Shown piece after piece: positions 25,201 to 38,632 of a DNA stretch of 64,000 bases; position 1 is the stretch's first letter; the number at the start of each line of letters is the position of its first letter. A program made the translations under genes and the position numbers. The stretch is taken from contig JAZBQD010000015.1 of assembly GCA_036583965.1 (NCBI GenBank), positions 27,626,310-27,690,309 on the forward strand, written 5' to 3'. The stretch is from Prunella strophiata. Its lineage: Eukaryota; Chordata; Aves; Passeriformes; Prunellidae. The notes beneath the pieces are model-generated. The model was not told the origin of the DNA. It saw only the letters and a program-made list of their open reading frames with translations, and ran no database searches.

Positions 25201-28200
25201 TGTCTTCTGGTTGTTTAGTCATTGTTGTCAAATCTATACTGCCAAAGATCATGCACAAGGACAAAAAACTATGACTTTTTTTTTCTTAACTTCATTGCTC
25301 CTGAGCAAAAATAAATATTGGGTGCCTTTAATTTCTTTCTGATTTTTGATATTTTTGCTATGTCTTTCTCCAGAATATCTTGCAAAGAAATTTCTACTTT
25401 AGGTCTTTTATTACTTATAAAATCAATTCATGAGGGAAAATATATGGCATAGGCAAGTAGATTATTATATTTTAGTAAAAGAAATCCATACTAAAATTAG
25501 AATTATGAAAACAACAGTTCTTCAAATTAATCCTCATTCTCATGTTCAAGACACCAGGCTTCCAACTGTGTCATTGCAAAGGGAGCAGTGTGTGATTTGT
25601 TATGGAAAGACGTGCTTGATGTATTTATAAATGGAACCTTGTAGTGCAGATAAGGCATTTCCATTGATTGTCCAAGGAATCCTTCCAGTTCTGGTGGAAG
25701 AAATTCTGGTACTTCAGTATGATGATACAATGTATGATTGTGACAGAATTTAATATGATAGGCTGCTACCATTTCATATATACTAATATTAATATTTAAG
25801 TATATGAATATGAATATTTGAATTTTTTTCAAATACTACTAATTTCTTTAAATACTGAGTGCCATTCCTTCGGTATAGCATGTTTTTGTTTTTAAAAATG
25901 ATAAGGGTTTTTAGTAGAATTTTTAGTTAAGCCAACAAATGCCAAAGCCTTTTTTGAGTAACATTCAAAAACTCCAACATATTATCAGTGCTAAAAGTGC
26001 GCTTTGTTTTTTCTGGAGAAGCTCATAGAGCACACTTATATTTTAAGGAAATAATTTAAAACAAGGATTTGGCCATAAAATTAATTGATTTAATAATTAC
26101 TTTTAGCTGCAGGTAAAAAGGAAGATGTAACAGAAATCTACTAAACAAGTTCGTCAACACATTCCTGAGAAATATTAACATGCCTGAGATAAATTTTTCA
26201 GCAGTGAAGGATCAGGAAATGTTTGACCTCTAGCCAAAGGAGTGGAAACTGGTGAGTCCAGGCAGCTGGGACCTTGACCTGCAGAAGAAAGATGATCAGA
26301 GAAAAGGACAAGCTTCCAACAAAGGTTATCACTAAAATGTAAAGGTTATTTTTCAAACTTCAACAGAACAGCAACAAAGGAAGAAAGAATGACCATCAGT
26401 CTTGGCTCCAGCCCTGACCCAGCTGATTTGGTGTCCAGGGTTCTGGGGGTGCACCACCTGGGCTCTGTGAGAATACATTTTTATAGCTAAGTTTTCCCCA
26501 CCCTGGGGCTATATTTTTCACTTTCTGTGCTAATTAGTTTTCATGTGCAGTTCACTCTTCGAGACCATTCTGGAAGTGGGCTGAAGGGCTTGGGTTTTTT
26601 GTGGTCTTGGACACTCCCTACTGGACCAGCCTTTGGCCATCAGTCCGTGTCATCTTCTTGACCTCATTCCAGCAATTGCACTGCAGTGTGTTGTGCTTAT
26701 CTCCAAAAGACAAATTTTTTTGCCCAGGAAACGGCTGCCCTACCTCCATATAGCCCCCATCTCCAGTAACATCCTGCTCTTTCCTGCCTGTTTGCACAGC
26801 AAGGTCTTACCAACAGTCCTGGGTTGGTTCTGTGGCTACCTGGTTATTGCTGCTCTGTGACATGTACATGTTAGCCCCTCATCTTCTGGGCTTACTTGTT
26901 TAAATAGCCCCTTCTACTTGTGTGAAACTATTTCAGCATATTAAAGACAGCAAGTACTTGACAAATTGTAAAGACAATCTGGTACAACTGTAACTCCATT
27001 GAGATTTATGATTTTGTTTATTAAGGACATGAGGACAAGAGTTTGGATGGAACCAAGTTCCATCATAACCATATTCAACTTATTAGTAGACTTCCTACAC
27101 CTTGTTAACTTGCTTTTATTGTTTTGAAACTAAATAAAGGTAGAAGCTTTTTGGCCTCTTAATTCTAATGTGAAACATTCTTATATCGAGACAGTTATTG
27201 CAAAAGAGAAATAAAATGCTTTTGGATTTTTATTTTGCTTCCCAGTCCTCCACAGGGGCTTTAACTGCTGCTAAGTGATCTTGTGCTTCAGTGGGTAGTG
27301 GGCATATGTTTCCTACAGGATTTTTTTGAAAGCTCAGGCTACTATGACTCTTAACCCATATGACCCTGAGTTTCAGGAACAGAAAAAACAGCTGTTACAA
27401 CTGAATTTTCTGACTTCTCATGTTCTTTCACATATAAAATTAGATACAACTAGTCATAAAATTTTGTCCAGATTTTTGGTCATAGTGCAAAAAAACCTGG
27501 CTATATCACTCTTAGATTTCTACAGTAGCACTAGACACTTTTAATCATTTCACAGACTTTACCAATATACAGAGGAATGCCTGCATCCTCCAAGATCTCC
27601 CCACAGTTAACTCACATTAACCAAAGTTTATCAAGTGAAAAAGGCACAATTACCGACAATTACTGACATTCTATATTAAATATACAAAGAATTTGCTTCT
27701 AGTTATTTTAGAAACATTAAAATCATCTTAGATAAATATTATCACACCAAAGCCACAATCATTGTGGTCTGTGGATCTATTTTGAATGTGTTCAGAATGA
27801 GACCCTTTGGGTGAAAAACATACTTCAGTGGACAAAAGGAGTAAAAAAAAGTTGTGGGATAGAGCAAAAGTTGAAAAAGCTGCTGTCTTCTGTTCCCTCT
27901 GACTTCTTTTGTAAAAAGAACTCTCTCTCTTTCATCTTGCCAGAGAAATAACATCTGAAATCTTCAGGTTCTGCTTAACCTAATCTTAATCTTATTAGAA
28001 TTTCTTTAATAACAGAAAGGAAATTGAATTTGTGCAGAAGTAGGAAACATCCTTATGAAAACCTCTAGGCACCCTGAAAATAATTTAAACAAATTATGTA
28101 ATTAAATGTACAAAATCCATTTTCTACCTCAGATTGCTAAAATAGGTTTAAAAACTCAACTCTGAAAAATAACTATACAATTTTTATATTCTCATTAAGC

Positions 28201-29334
28201 TCTATAACTACTTTAATTATCAATAGAATTTTACAATGCAGCTTGTCCTAGATATTCACAGAGAATCAAATACTTCATTTCTTCTTACCTGTCAGCCTCC
28301 TAATGCAGAGAAACCCAGATATTGCAGTGAGAAGTGCCTTTCTTATGTAACTTTGCATTCAGTACTCTGTAATCATGGAATTATGCCAGCAAAAAAAGAA
28401 GGCCACAGATTGTGACAAACCTGGAGGGGTGCATCTGCATGCCTTGATTGTAAATATCCTTGGGGTTTCTTTTTTTTTTTTCACAAACTTCATCAAATTA
28501 CAAAGCAAGGATCATAACTTACACCACAGATTGAACAACTCTGCTTGTGTCAGGAACCAAAGCCACCGAAGTCTCAAAGCCACTGAAGAAGTTAAAGTCA
28601 TGATGATGAGACAATTAGGTAATGTTTCAACACACAATGAATACAACTGTTTGTCACAGGTTGCTACAAAAGCTTTATTTCCAGTGGCTACTTCAGAAAG
28701 ACCAGGAAAAGGAAAAAAGAACAAACAAAAGCCATCGACAATACAAAGACTGCATTGTTTTGAATATTCCCCCAAGATTTAGCTGAGGAGATTCTGAAGG
28801 GGAAGTTTTTCATTTGCTGTTTTTGATAATTCTTGTTACCTGTTGTTCTGTTTTGATTTTAACCAACAGATGCAGGATCTGCAATGTGTGTGCATCTGCA
28901 GATGCAAATTTTGTGCCTCATGCATATTTCATAAACAACCAGCACGGAAAGGAAGAAAAACTGCTTATATATAATCACTTTTGGGCCATATATTTGTTTA
29001 ATTTTAGTACACTTCTCCCATATAGGAAAGAAAGGATGCTCAAGGTGAACAAACAAGGATTTAAGAATATAAGTAAGTTGCAAGAATATAAGCAATCAAT
29101 TGAACAGCCAGCAGTGATTTGAACATACAAAATTGTTGTGCCAGCTTATATTGTCTCCCCTTTTAAATACAGCATTTCATCATAGATCTGGTTTCCAGTA
29201 TTCTCATTCCTATGGCCACATTTCAACTGAATATACATTAGCAACTTATGTTGTCTTCTGGAGGTTAACAAAGCAATGAAACAACATGTGGATACTAGTC
29301 AGGATATTTTTAAAATATCTGAGTCACTTTTCCA
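22223..29334. other. Unique AT-rich non-coding DNA, no gene seen
   Basis: No gene or clear transposon was recognised over about 7 kb. A GC-richer stretch lies at about 26400-26870. Open frames reach 135 codons (28375-28782) but are low-complexity and match no family. The area around 24040-24130 combines homeodomain-like TAATTAAT with an octamer-like ATTATGCAAA and CCAAT, and could be regulatory. Confidence 0.65.
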
Positions 29335-29470
29335 GTATGCCTGGAAATATTTAAAAGATGTAGATGTGTCTCTTACAGACACAGTTTAGAGGTGGGCTTG
29401 GCAGTGTTGGTTTAACACTTGGATTCAATGATCTTAAATGTCTTTTCCAACCTAAATGCTTCTATGTATG
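29335..29470 (+). mobile_element. CR1 LINE, 3' end
   Basis: 'tgcctggaaatatttaaaag', then 'gtgggcttggcagtgttggt', 'atgatcttaaatgtcttttc' and 'caacctaaatgcttctatg'. The same subfamily phrasing recurs in the copy at 59855-60112. It is 5'-truncated, on the plus strand. Confidence 0.85.
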
Positions 29471-31844
29471 CTTCCTAAACGCATTTCTATGATAAAAAAA
29501 GTCCTTGAGGAAAACTGTCACAGCTGTGAGGATCTTTGCATGATCACATGTTCATACACTGGCAGCCCCAGCGTTTTTCTTATGTAAATTTCCTCTTATG
29601 AGTCTTCAAAGCAAATATATATGTAATTATCCCACTGTTTAACAAAGAATGTTCATAGATAACTGGATTATCATATAAAATCTATGTAAAAATATAAGAA
29701 ATGTATTAGAAACTATATTTAGATCTGTTCAAAACCCTGAAAATTTTACTATTTCATTTTTTTACTGTATAGAACTTCAAATATCACATTAGGTAAATAG
29801 ATTGTCATTGACATAGATGTGCCATGAGAATTAAAAAATGAAATATTGGGGAAAAAAGTATCCCACATGAAATCATAAAATTAGAGAAAATCATATTTTT
29901 TTTAAAAAAGTAAACTATGGATGGTTAAGTGTAGTTCAGTATGGTTTCCATATCCAGGAACTTTTCTCTGGCAGGACAACTGAAATATCTCCCTATGTGA
30001 ATTCTCTTCTTTACTGTATCTGTTCAAAAGGTAAACTCTAAATCTGATGTCAAATTACTGTCCTGGATCTAACTAGAGAACAGCATGAGGAGACAAGGAG
30101 TACAAATTCTGGAAAAATATATTGTCTCTAATTAGTAAAAACTGTCTGTTTTCAAAATCTTGCTCTTTGGGATGTACTGAAGCCCTTTCTCTTCTACAAC
30201 TATGGAAAGGAGCACTTCTTGCCATTTTTGTGTGCAATTCCCACTCTCAGCCCAGTCCCAATGTCATGCCTAGTTTCACCTTGTTTTGCTGCTCTGCCAG
30301 TTCCAGAGAGACCCCATAGCTCCTGCTGCCCTTGTCCACACTCTTGCTGCCTACTGTGAAGTCTCAGGCATTAACCCAGGTCAGTGAACTCCACAAAACC
30401 CCATGCCAGAGACAGAAGGTTGAACTACAAAGTAGGCAATGTGGAAAGTCAGGAAGTTTGAGCTTAAATGCCGAATCTGAGCTTCGAGATGATTTGACAG
30501 CACGGATAATAGCCATAATGTCTATGCACACTAAACTAATCAAGAAAGAAAATAAAGATAAAGCATGCTAATATGAGCAGGAGAGAAGATAATTTCACTC
30601 ACCCCCTGAGGACTCAAGTCCAGAAAGAACAGGACAGTTGTTACATGTCCAAATGCACTAAGGGCCACTCAAGACAAACACAAGAAAGCATTTTGTCAGG
30701 GATGAGTTTTATAGTATTTGATTTTTGTGCTTCACTTCTCAGCCCAGGAAATGTAAAGCTAGACAAAACCAGGAACAGTAAATTTTCATCAACTTGATGT
30801 TTATCTGCACAAAACTTGTATGCTATCTTAAACAATATAGAATACTGTGACAAATATACAACTAAACCTACAGTAAGCTTCCAAAATGTCTGAGGACTTT
30901 TCCTTACAATAATGGAAAGGTTCTCATATGCTTAGGAGTGCTGTTTGCTTCTTCACTGGTTAACAATACTTTGATGTCATATTTTTAACAGCCTTTTTTT
31001 TTCAGTTCTAGCTCAGCAAAGTTCCTAGTAACTTGCATGTTTAAATGTTATCTTTTCCTTGCTTCATATGGCAATAGTTTTTATTTGCTTTTTGTTTGTT
31101 GTTGTTTTGTCTAATCAAAATCCCATTGATAAAATATTAAGAAAAACTCACTGTCTGGAACTATGTTTAGAATAATTCTATTAAAACACAAACTGAACAC
31201 AAGAGAGCAGTACCTACGTTATACTCAAGATATGAAAATTCTCATGACGTGCTTAACAAACTTCAGGAGTGTATAGAACAACACTTCAAGGGAAAAAAAC
31301 AATGGTTTTGGTTTTTTTTTTTTTCTTTTAATATTTTCTTGCAAGTTTTAGTTAAACAGTAAAGTATTGGTGAAATAGAAGAATATCAGTAGCTTGTGTA
31401 TCCATCAGGATAACTGAACCAAACCATGGGCCTACTTGGTATGATACCACACATACTTTTCCAACCACCCAAACTGCTAATGAACTTAGAAAATATTGCA
31501 GTTCCAAGAAAGCTATCTTTCTTGGGTTTTTACTTTTGCTAATAGGTAAATAATATGAGTTTAAGGCTGAAATTGGCATTTTCCTCACTGTTTCTCAACT
31601 GGGGAAGTGAGATGAAGAGACTGACCTACAGAAGAGGAAAAACATGAACTTCATCACATGGTTACCCTGGTATGGAGAGTGTGGCAGGCTCTAAACTGAC
31701 TCCTGGCTTCAGGATTCCCTAATCATTGCTTCTCCCAGAGAAGCATAGGCCCTGTATTTGACTTTATGCCCTAGCCACACATATATGGGCATGTTGTAGC
31801 AGCACTAAAGGTTATTGGTTGTAAGTTGAAAGCCTTTTATATTA

Positions 31845-32071
31845 GTTATTAGGAAGAAATTTTTCACTGTGAGGGTGGTGAGGCACTGAAACAGGCTATC
31901 CAGAGAAGTTGTGGATGTTCCACACCTGGAAGTCCAACACCAGATTGGATGGGGCTTTGCACAATCTGGTCTCCTGGAAGGTGTCCATGTGCATGGCAGG
32001 GGGATTGGAACTAGATGATCCTTAATATCCTATCCAACCCAAACTATTCTATGATCCTATGATTCTTTGAT
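31845..32071 (+). mobile_element. CR1 LINE, 3' end with octamer tail
   Basis: Blocks in order are 'attaggaagaaatttttcac', 'ggtggtgaggcactgaaaca', 'ggggattggaactagatgat' and 'ctatccaacccaaactattc', ending in three tail units (ATTCTATG, ATCCTATG, ATTCTTTG). The intact tail makes this one of the better-preserved 3' ends in the window. Confidence 0.92.
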
Positions 32072-33493
32072 ATGGAACAGATATGAGCTATCTTTACTGG
32101 AGGAAGCTATAGAGTTGCTTGGCAGACTCAGCATAACACTTGGAAAATATATGAGACCAGTCACCAAAGTCAGATTTTTATGGAAACTGTTCAGCAGCAG
32201 CAGCATCAGTAATGCCTGGCTACCTCGACTGGATAAAGACTGAATGAGACACTGAAATGCAGAGGAACCCATGACATTTTTCTTAAAAACTGTGATCTTC
32301 AAATAGTTTGAGACACTGAACTCTAGGTTCTGACAAATGGCTCTCATATTACTCAAAGCTCTTTCTAATAAAAGCTAAAAATTGAGACTTTTCATTTAGA
32401 TGTATGCACAGAATGTATGACATGTGGCAAGACAGGTGAAAAATTTTGTTATATTTTAATAAAGACAGGAAATCCTGTGAATTGCCTTAGAGGATATCCC
32501 TATTTCAATGTTACTTAATTTTAACAAGGCACTTATAACTGCATCCTGACATAAATAAGGACCATTATTTATGTGATTTCACTTTCCATTGTTAGGGGTT
32601 TAATAATTTTAGATAAATCATTGAAGGGTACATTTTCCTGTATTCTTTTATTATCATTGTCTTGAAAAATAATTTTTAGTCAAAGATTACTCTCAGATTT
32701 ACAAAAATTAGATTTGACAATACCTACTAATCTCATACACGTCTTATAGTCTCTCAAATATACCTTCTTCAGTATATATTCCTACAACTTCTGGCTTCAA
32801 ATATTGAGTTACAATTTCTAGAGTTTCCAATCCGTTTGGTGTTGCTAATTTTTTATTGTCAAAGTTTCTTCATTCTGTGAAAACACATTGTATGTCCTTC
32901 AAGTGGAAGAAAGCACTATTTATACTTTTCCATTTTATAGTATTATGCAGTATTTTATTATTCAGGGGAAAGAAAAAACACTAATAGTCTGTTTAATATT
33001 TATTGTAATATTTTTAAATGCTAAGAAAATGCTACTCCATCTCCCATATTTCCATTTTTTACAATAAAATCGTTATGGTCATTTCATATTGCTTCAGCAA
33101 CATTTTTACATTTAAAAAGAACACTTTTCTCAAAATTTCCCTTGAAACAAAATTGAAATAAGAAAACAATTACAAATGCCAGGGAAGTCTCCACTTCCCT
33201 GAATAACACTTTCAATTATTGAAAGGAATTCCATAGATAATTCTTTCTTCTATTCCCTTTTTTAATCTCTTTTTTCAACATCAAACGTATTAATTTAGTC
33301 ATTAAAAACACCATGGACAGGATTCAATTCACCTGAGTTTAGACATCTGTATTGAAGGTCTCCATGTGAAGTGCTTCTTTCAATTGCATTAAGCAAATAG
33401 AAAGCAATATATTTAAAGTCATAGAATTGTTTAAATTAGAAATGACCTTTAAAGATCATGTAGTTCAGCCCTCATTGTAATGCACAGAAACTC

Positions 33494-33540
33494 TTCCCAC
33501 TAGATCTAGATGAAAAACACTTCCCACTAGATCTAGATGA
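33494..33540. repeat. Short tandem duplication inside CR1
   Basis: The 20-bp string TTCCCACTAGATCTAGATGA occurs at 33494-33513 and again at 33521-33540. The copies are identical, so the duplication is probably younger than the host element. Confidence 0.9.
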
Positions 33541-34143
33541 GATTGATCAAAATTCCATCCAAATGCCCTTGAACACTTCAAAAGATTGGGAAGTTGCTGT
33601 TGCCCAACCTCTCTGGAAAACCTGTCTCATTATCTCACCCCCCTCACCATTAAAATATTTCTTCCACATATCCAATCTAAACCTACCCTCTTTCAGTTTA
33701 AAATTATTGCTCCTTGTCCTGTCACTACAGGTCCTGGTAAAAAGGCTCTCTTCTTCTCTCTTACAAGCCCACTTAAAGTGCTGAAAGGCCACAATGAGGT
33801 CTTCCTGGAGCCTTCTCTTCTCCAGGCTGAACAACTCTCAGCCTTTCCACACAGAAGTGGTATTCCAGATCTCTGACCATTTTCATGGCCCTCCCATGGA
33901 CCCACTCTGATGGTTTCATGTGTTTCTTGTACTACCAGCCCAAGGGCTGAATGCAGCTCTCCAGGTGGAGTCTCACAGGAGTGCAGTAGAAGGGAAGAAT
34001 CACCTCCTTTTACACACTGGCATGCTGCTTTCCTTGAAACCCAGGGTGTGGTTGTTTTTCTGGGTTGCAAGTGCACATTGCTGGCTCAAGTCCAATTTTT
34101 CACTCACCACTATCCCCAAGCCCTTCTCTTCAGGACTACTCTT

Positions 34144-34432
34144 TGTGACTCTGATTTTTTAAGTTTTACTAAAGGCTTCTGATGTTTGCATTTTTGTATA
34201 GAACTGTCTCATGTACTTTATGCAAATAACTTATTGTTTATATTCCTTTATGGAGGACAAGCAACTTGATGGACTGTTGGGTTGTCCAGTGGCATTGAGG
34301 TGGCACTGTCACCCTCCAATGACACTGGGATTTCAGAGATCTATAAATTGGAGTCAGAAATTAATAAACATCTCTTTTTGTCTTGGAAAGATCTGCTGTC
34401 TGCATCATGTTGTTTCATGTCCCACAGCGACA
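34144..34432 (+). mobile_element. Solo LTR, family A copy 2, nested in CR1
   Basis: A 289-bp LTR from TGTGACTCTG to CAGCGACA, flanked on both sides by the identical 6-mer ACTCTT (34138-34143 and 34433-34438), a clean target-site duplication. TATAAA is at 34342-34347 and AATAAA at 34363-34368. CR1 sequence on the minus strand resumes directly on either side, so the LTR landed in an existing CR1 and later lost its internal region by LTR-LTR recombination. A six-base duplication fits class I or II (ERV1/ERVK-type) integration better than the 5 bp usual for ERVL. Confidence 0.88.
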
Positions 34433-34499
34433 ACTCTTTATCCATTTATCCCACAGTCTATATCAGGGATTGTCTCAACTCAAGTGCAGGACTTGTCTT

Positions 34500-35160
34500 G
34501 TTGAACTTCAAAAAGTTATTGCACTGAGGCCTGTGCAGACCCTCTGGATGGCATTTCTTCTCTCAAGTGCATCAACTGCACCACTGGGTTTGGTGTCACC
34601 CACAAACTTGCTGTGGGTGCGCTCAGTCACAGATGGTGATCTGTGCCATCAACAAAGATATTGAACAGCATTGCTCACAGCACTGGACCTCTGAGGGATA
34701 CCCCTTATTGCTGGTTGCCACTTGGACATTGAGTCATTGACCATAACTCCTTGGATGTGGTCATCCAGTCAATTTCTTATCCATCAGCCTTGTCTATCCA
34801 TTAACCCCATATCAAACAACTCCAATTTACAAGTAATAATGTTTTATGGGACCACATCAAAGGCCTTAGAGAAATCAAAGTAGATGACATAATTTTCTCT
34901 GCCCTTATCCACCAACACAGTCACTCCATTGCTAGATTAGTCAGGCATGACTTGGCCTTGGTCAAGACATGATCACTGTCTAATCACCTCCATCTTCCAC
35001 ATGTCTTGAAAGAGCTTCCAGGAGTAATGGGTCTATGAACATATCAAGCACAGGAGTGAGATTGATTGTTTGGTAGTTTTCAGGGCCTTCATTTTCACCC
35101 TTTTTTAACTGGGTGTGATGTTTCCTTTCTTCCAGTCTTTGGGGACTTCACCTGAATAAT
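34500..35160 (-). pseudogene. Decayed CR1 ORF2 reverse transcriptase remnant
   Basis: On the minus strand, the residues VPKDWKKGNITP followed by a stop can be read at about 35152-35110, matching the conserved start of the CR1 reverse transcriptase finger region. Further on, FVGDTKPSGAVDALE at 34607-34562 corresponds to the catalytic-loop neighbourhood, where functional CR1 enzymes have FADD. The catalytic aspartate pair is therefore altered here. Intervening stops and frame changes show it is dead. This is a LINE enzyme relic, not a host gene. Confidence 0.7.
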
Positions 35161-35209
35161 CCATCTGATGATTAGATCATGAGATGACTGCTGCAGGACA
35201 GAAATAATC

Positions 35210-36174
35210 TCTCCTATGTGAAACAATTTCTCACACAGAATATATAGGGACTATGGGGCTATAGTTCAGCTATAAATATTATAACACAAATACCTAGGTT
35301 ACCTTTTCTTTATTTTCCCTGATCCTCACTGCTATCTTTTATGATCAAAAAGTATTACTTTTTCATTATTCCTTCCCTCCTCTTGGCATTCACATACTGG
35401 GAATTGGTCAAACTGCCCAGTGACCATTTCACAGAAGAAAAAAGAACACCTTGACTTCTATTGACTTCCAGTGGACAGAACTGATTAAGCTAAAAAACTT
35501 GCAATGCTTTTGAAGAAAGATTCGTTCAATAGGTAAACGCAGAAGCAAAATGGCATAAGAAAAGTAGATGCTGATGTTTTGATTTTGACACCTACCATTT
35601 CTATGCCCTGCTTGAATAAAAAAGAATCACACAAAAAACCACAACATCTTTTATCAAATTTGTATTCACCCATCTATGATTTAGATTGCACTTTTTACAA
35701 AATAATGTTGTAGATGTTTTGCTGGAACTTTGCCAGGCTGACTGTTAGACAAAGGGATTAGGGATCAGAAAGCTGAAAAGCGCTGAGATAATTTCAGGAA
35801 TTTATATGTATCCTCAACCCAGATGGTTGGAGCTTTGCACATGACCTTGATCAAGTTACCAGATAGGGAAGCACAAATATATAAGACCCTGTAACCCATG
35901 GCCAAAGGGTTTATCTCTCTGTGATCAAACCCCCAATTTTGTATAGCACAGTTGGGTGGCTTCCTGTCAAAGAAAATTGCTGCTGGTGTGTGACAAAGTA
36001 CACAGATTGAAGCTAAGAAATATAAGAGAACAAAAACATACACTGAAGTAAAACTGTTCAGATGATAATAATAGTTACCAATTCAAAATTAGAGGAAGAA
36101 AAAAACAAAACCAATGAAAAAAATCCCCACTAAACCAGAAAAACTACTGACAAGTTCTCTTAAGCAAGAGATTC

Positions 36175-36213
<39 letters not shown>

Positions 36214-38630
36214 AAACCACAGAGAATCAGTAGATGGGCATTTAGCAAGAGTGAGGATCAGCCCTCTGCAAGGAGTGGAGGCAGCACTTTTACAGCTGAC
36301 TAATGATTGCCTGGCCAGCAAAGACTCACCTGGTGTCTCCTCAGGGCCAGTGAGCAAATTAATGCTAAGTGTAGTAGCATGAATTTCTATCAGCTGTGTA
36401 TATGAGGCAATAAATTACTGTTTTCAACATTTGAGCTGTATATCCTGCTTGCAGGATCTCTGTGAATGGCAAAAGATGCCTGAACATAAGTGACCCAATT
36501 AAGGAGGTTGCAGTTCCTCATTTTACACTGGGGAACAGCTTCTGCATGTGCAATATACCCTCCCACTGAGGTTTTCACATACTTGCATGCTTTCATACAG
36601 CCTGTGGATGAACTCAGTGTATGGCAGTTATTGCTCTGACCAAGACCACATTGGGTCCATTTGCTCCAAGAAGAAATAGAACAGACAATTTTGCAACTCC
36701 AGAAACCAGATAAAAAAAAACCCTAGGAATTTCACAACACGTTGCTATGCTTGTGCAAGCACTATTTTTTCTTCCTGGTAGAGTCTACAAAGTTGACATT
36801 CATTTCTGAGGTAATTGCTGTACTTTCTGGAAGTTCAATTATGTCTTACAATCCCAATGACAATTTGCCAAAGTAACCAATGCTACTATAATTAGTTCTT
36901 TACATGATGAAGATGTTTATTTTTTTATGTCTTCTTCCTTCTTTCATTCATTTTCTCTTAAATCTTTTCAATGTTTCAGCAATTTCTACTGTGTCACTAA
37001 TTAGTTCAGATCTATATTTTTCCCCTCAGGAAGATTTTAAGTGGGAAACAGATCTTTCAGGTAACAAATATTTCAATATCCTTTCTTTCGAAAAGTTTCT
37101 ATACAATAAGAGCTAAAATGTTTGGTTTTCCATGTATATAATATTTTGCTAATTTTATTCACTGTATGATCTACTAGTTACATGACAGCTTGCTAATATA
37201 GTGGTAAAGGACATGTATTTAACCTAAATGGCTTTGTAGTACTAAACCAATGCCTTTGCCAGTAGTTCTTAAACATTTTATTATATAGACATAACTATTT
37301 ATTTATTTGTATGCATGTTTATGCATATATTCCACCATTTACAAGTAATTAAAAGCTTTATTTTGATCTTTAAGAAAAGTGCTGAAGCTTTGACATCAAA
37401 AACATTTTGCCAGTAGCCCTAATCAATGTTGTGTGTTTTATCATCTACTAAATAGCCACAGGCACTGATCAATACAATAGCAGAACCACTTGTCATTAAT
37501 CTCAATCTGTTCTAGGTCAGCACCCTGCTACTTGCTACTGAGAATTTTTAATATATATATTTAAGGTATCCTTTTCTGATTCTTTAGCATTATACTTTTC
37601 CTACTTATCCCCTGACACAGAAGCTAATCTTTTTTTTTCTAGTGACTTCTATTTGAACCCAAAAAAAATTCAACACCTCAAGGTTTTGGGTCCTTTTCTT
37701 CAGCAAAGCTGTTTTCAACCCTGCTGTACTACATTTTTGAAATAATAACAGTAAAATGCAGAGGGTCTGGCATCCATTTGAATTAGCTTTTCTAATATTT
37801 ATTATCATTCTATGTATTAGAGAGCTGTGGAGATTTTAAACATTAAAATCTGTAAAATCATTAATTGAAATAATAAACTTTAAAGTCATATTTTGAAAAA
37901 TACAGGTTCAGGACATTTATTCTAGTTTTTAAGTGTTTTCTAGCAGTAAGTAATTGCCTTGAACCCAAAACCACAATAATATCTAAACAACCATCCGACT
38001 TTCTAGACTTTGTGAATGGCATTCATTTAACATAAGCTATTTTAAAGCAAGACATCAAAACTAAGAGGATTCTTGGGCTGTTTAGAGTCAGTATAGAGAG
38101 ATCTGCCTACAGAAGAGAGGGTTTACCTTACTAAGTTGAAAAGAGAGGATAAACTACCATATAATGTCAGTGAGACAAAATATCAGATTTCTTATCCAAC
38201 CTCACAAGATCTGCACAGCAGACAGTAATCTTTCTGTTTTGCAGTCTTTGGTACTAGCAACAAGTGCTTGTATTCATGTCACTTAACTTTAACCATTAAG
38301 AAAAATTAATCAGTGTGATCACAGTATGGTTTTCTAGGTGGAATCAATCATCCTTTGAAAATGCCAGCTCTCATTTCCTTTCCAGTGATTACAGAATGAG
38401 ATAACCAGAATAATTTATAAGCTTAACATTTGGATGGCTAAACTTAAGGTGACTTCAAACCTTGATGAACTGTAAGTGCTCTTCAAAGAGAAAAATTTTG
38501 CATGGCCTTAAAGCAAAAACCTAACAGATCTTTCACATGTTAGTAATACAAAGAAGCTACTTTCTTGACTGTCCAAATAATTAATGTGAAATCTCATCAC
38601 CAGAGATGATAAAATACCAAACTAGCTTGA
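35210..38630. other. Unique AT-rich non-coding DNA, no gene seen
   Basis: Apart from the poly-A tract at 36178-36212, no repeat or gene was recognised. Frames of up to 92 codons on the minus strand (35765-36043) match nothing known. Confidence 0.65.
36178..36212. repeat. Poly-A tract
   Basis: About 35 uninterrupted A's with no recognisable retrotransposon body upstream. Confidence 0.92.
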
Positions 38631-38632
38631 AA

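Larger units (their letters stand above)
33417..35200 (-). mobile_element. Long CR1 LINE, minus strand, interrupted by a solo LTR
   Basis: Read on the minus strand, this is the longest CR1 in the window: about 1.5 kb of CR1 plus a 289-bp LTR inserted at 34144-34432. The 3' end lies at the left, near 33417 (reverse complement of 'tcatagaattg'). Typical blocks are 'ccttctcttctccaggctga' (33810s), 'cctccttttacacactggca' (34000s) and 'cctctgagggatacccctta' (34690s). It still covers part of the reverse transcriptase region at its right end. The left part carries a 27-bp-period duplication at 33494-33540. Stops and frameshifts make it inactive. Confidence 0.92.

Noticed and set aside
33547..34664. 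Cluster of many 70-130-codon frames on both strands
   Set aside because: All lie within the long CR1 and the nested LTR, whose GC-richer 3' UTR lacks stops by chance.
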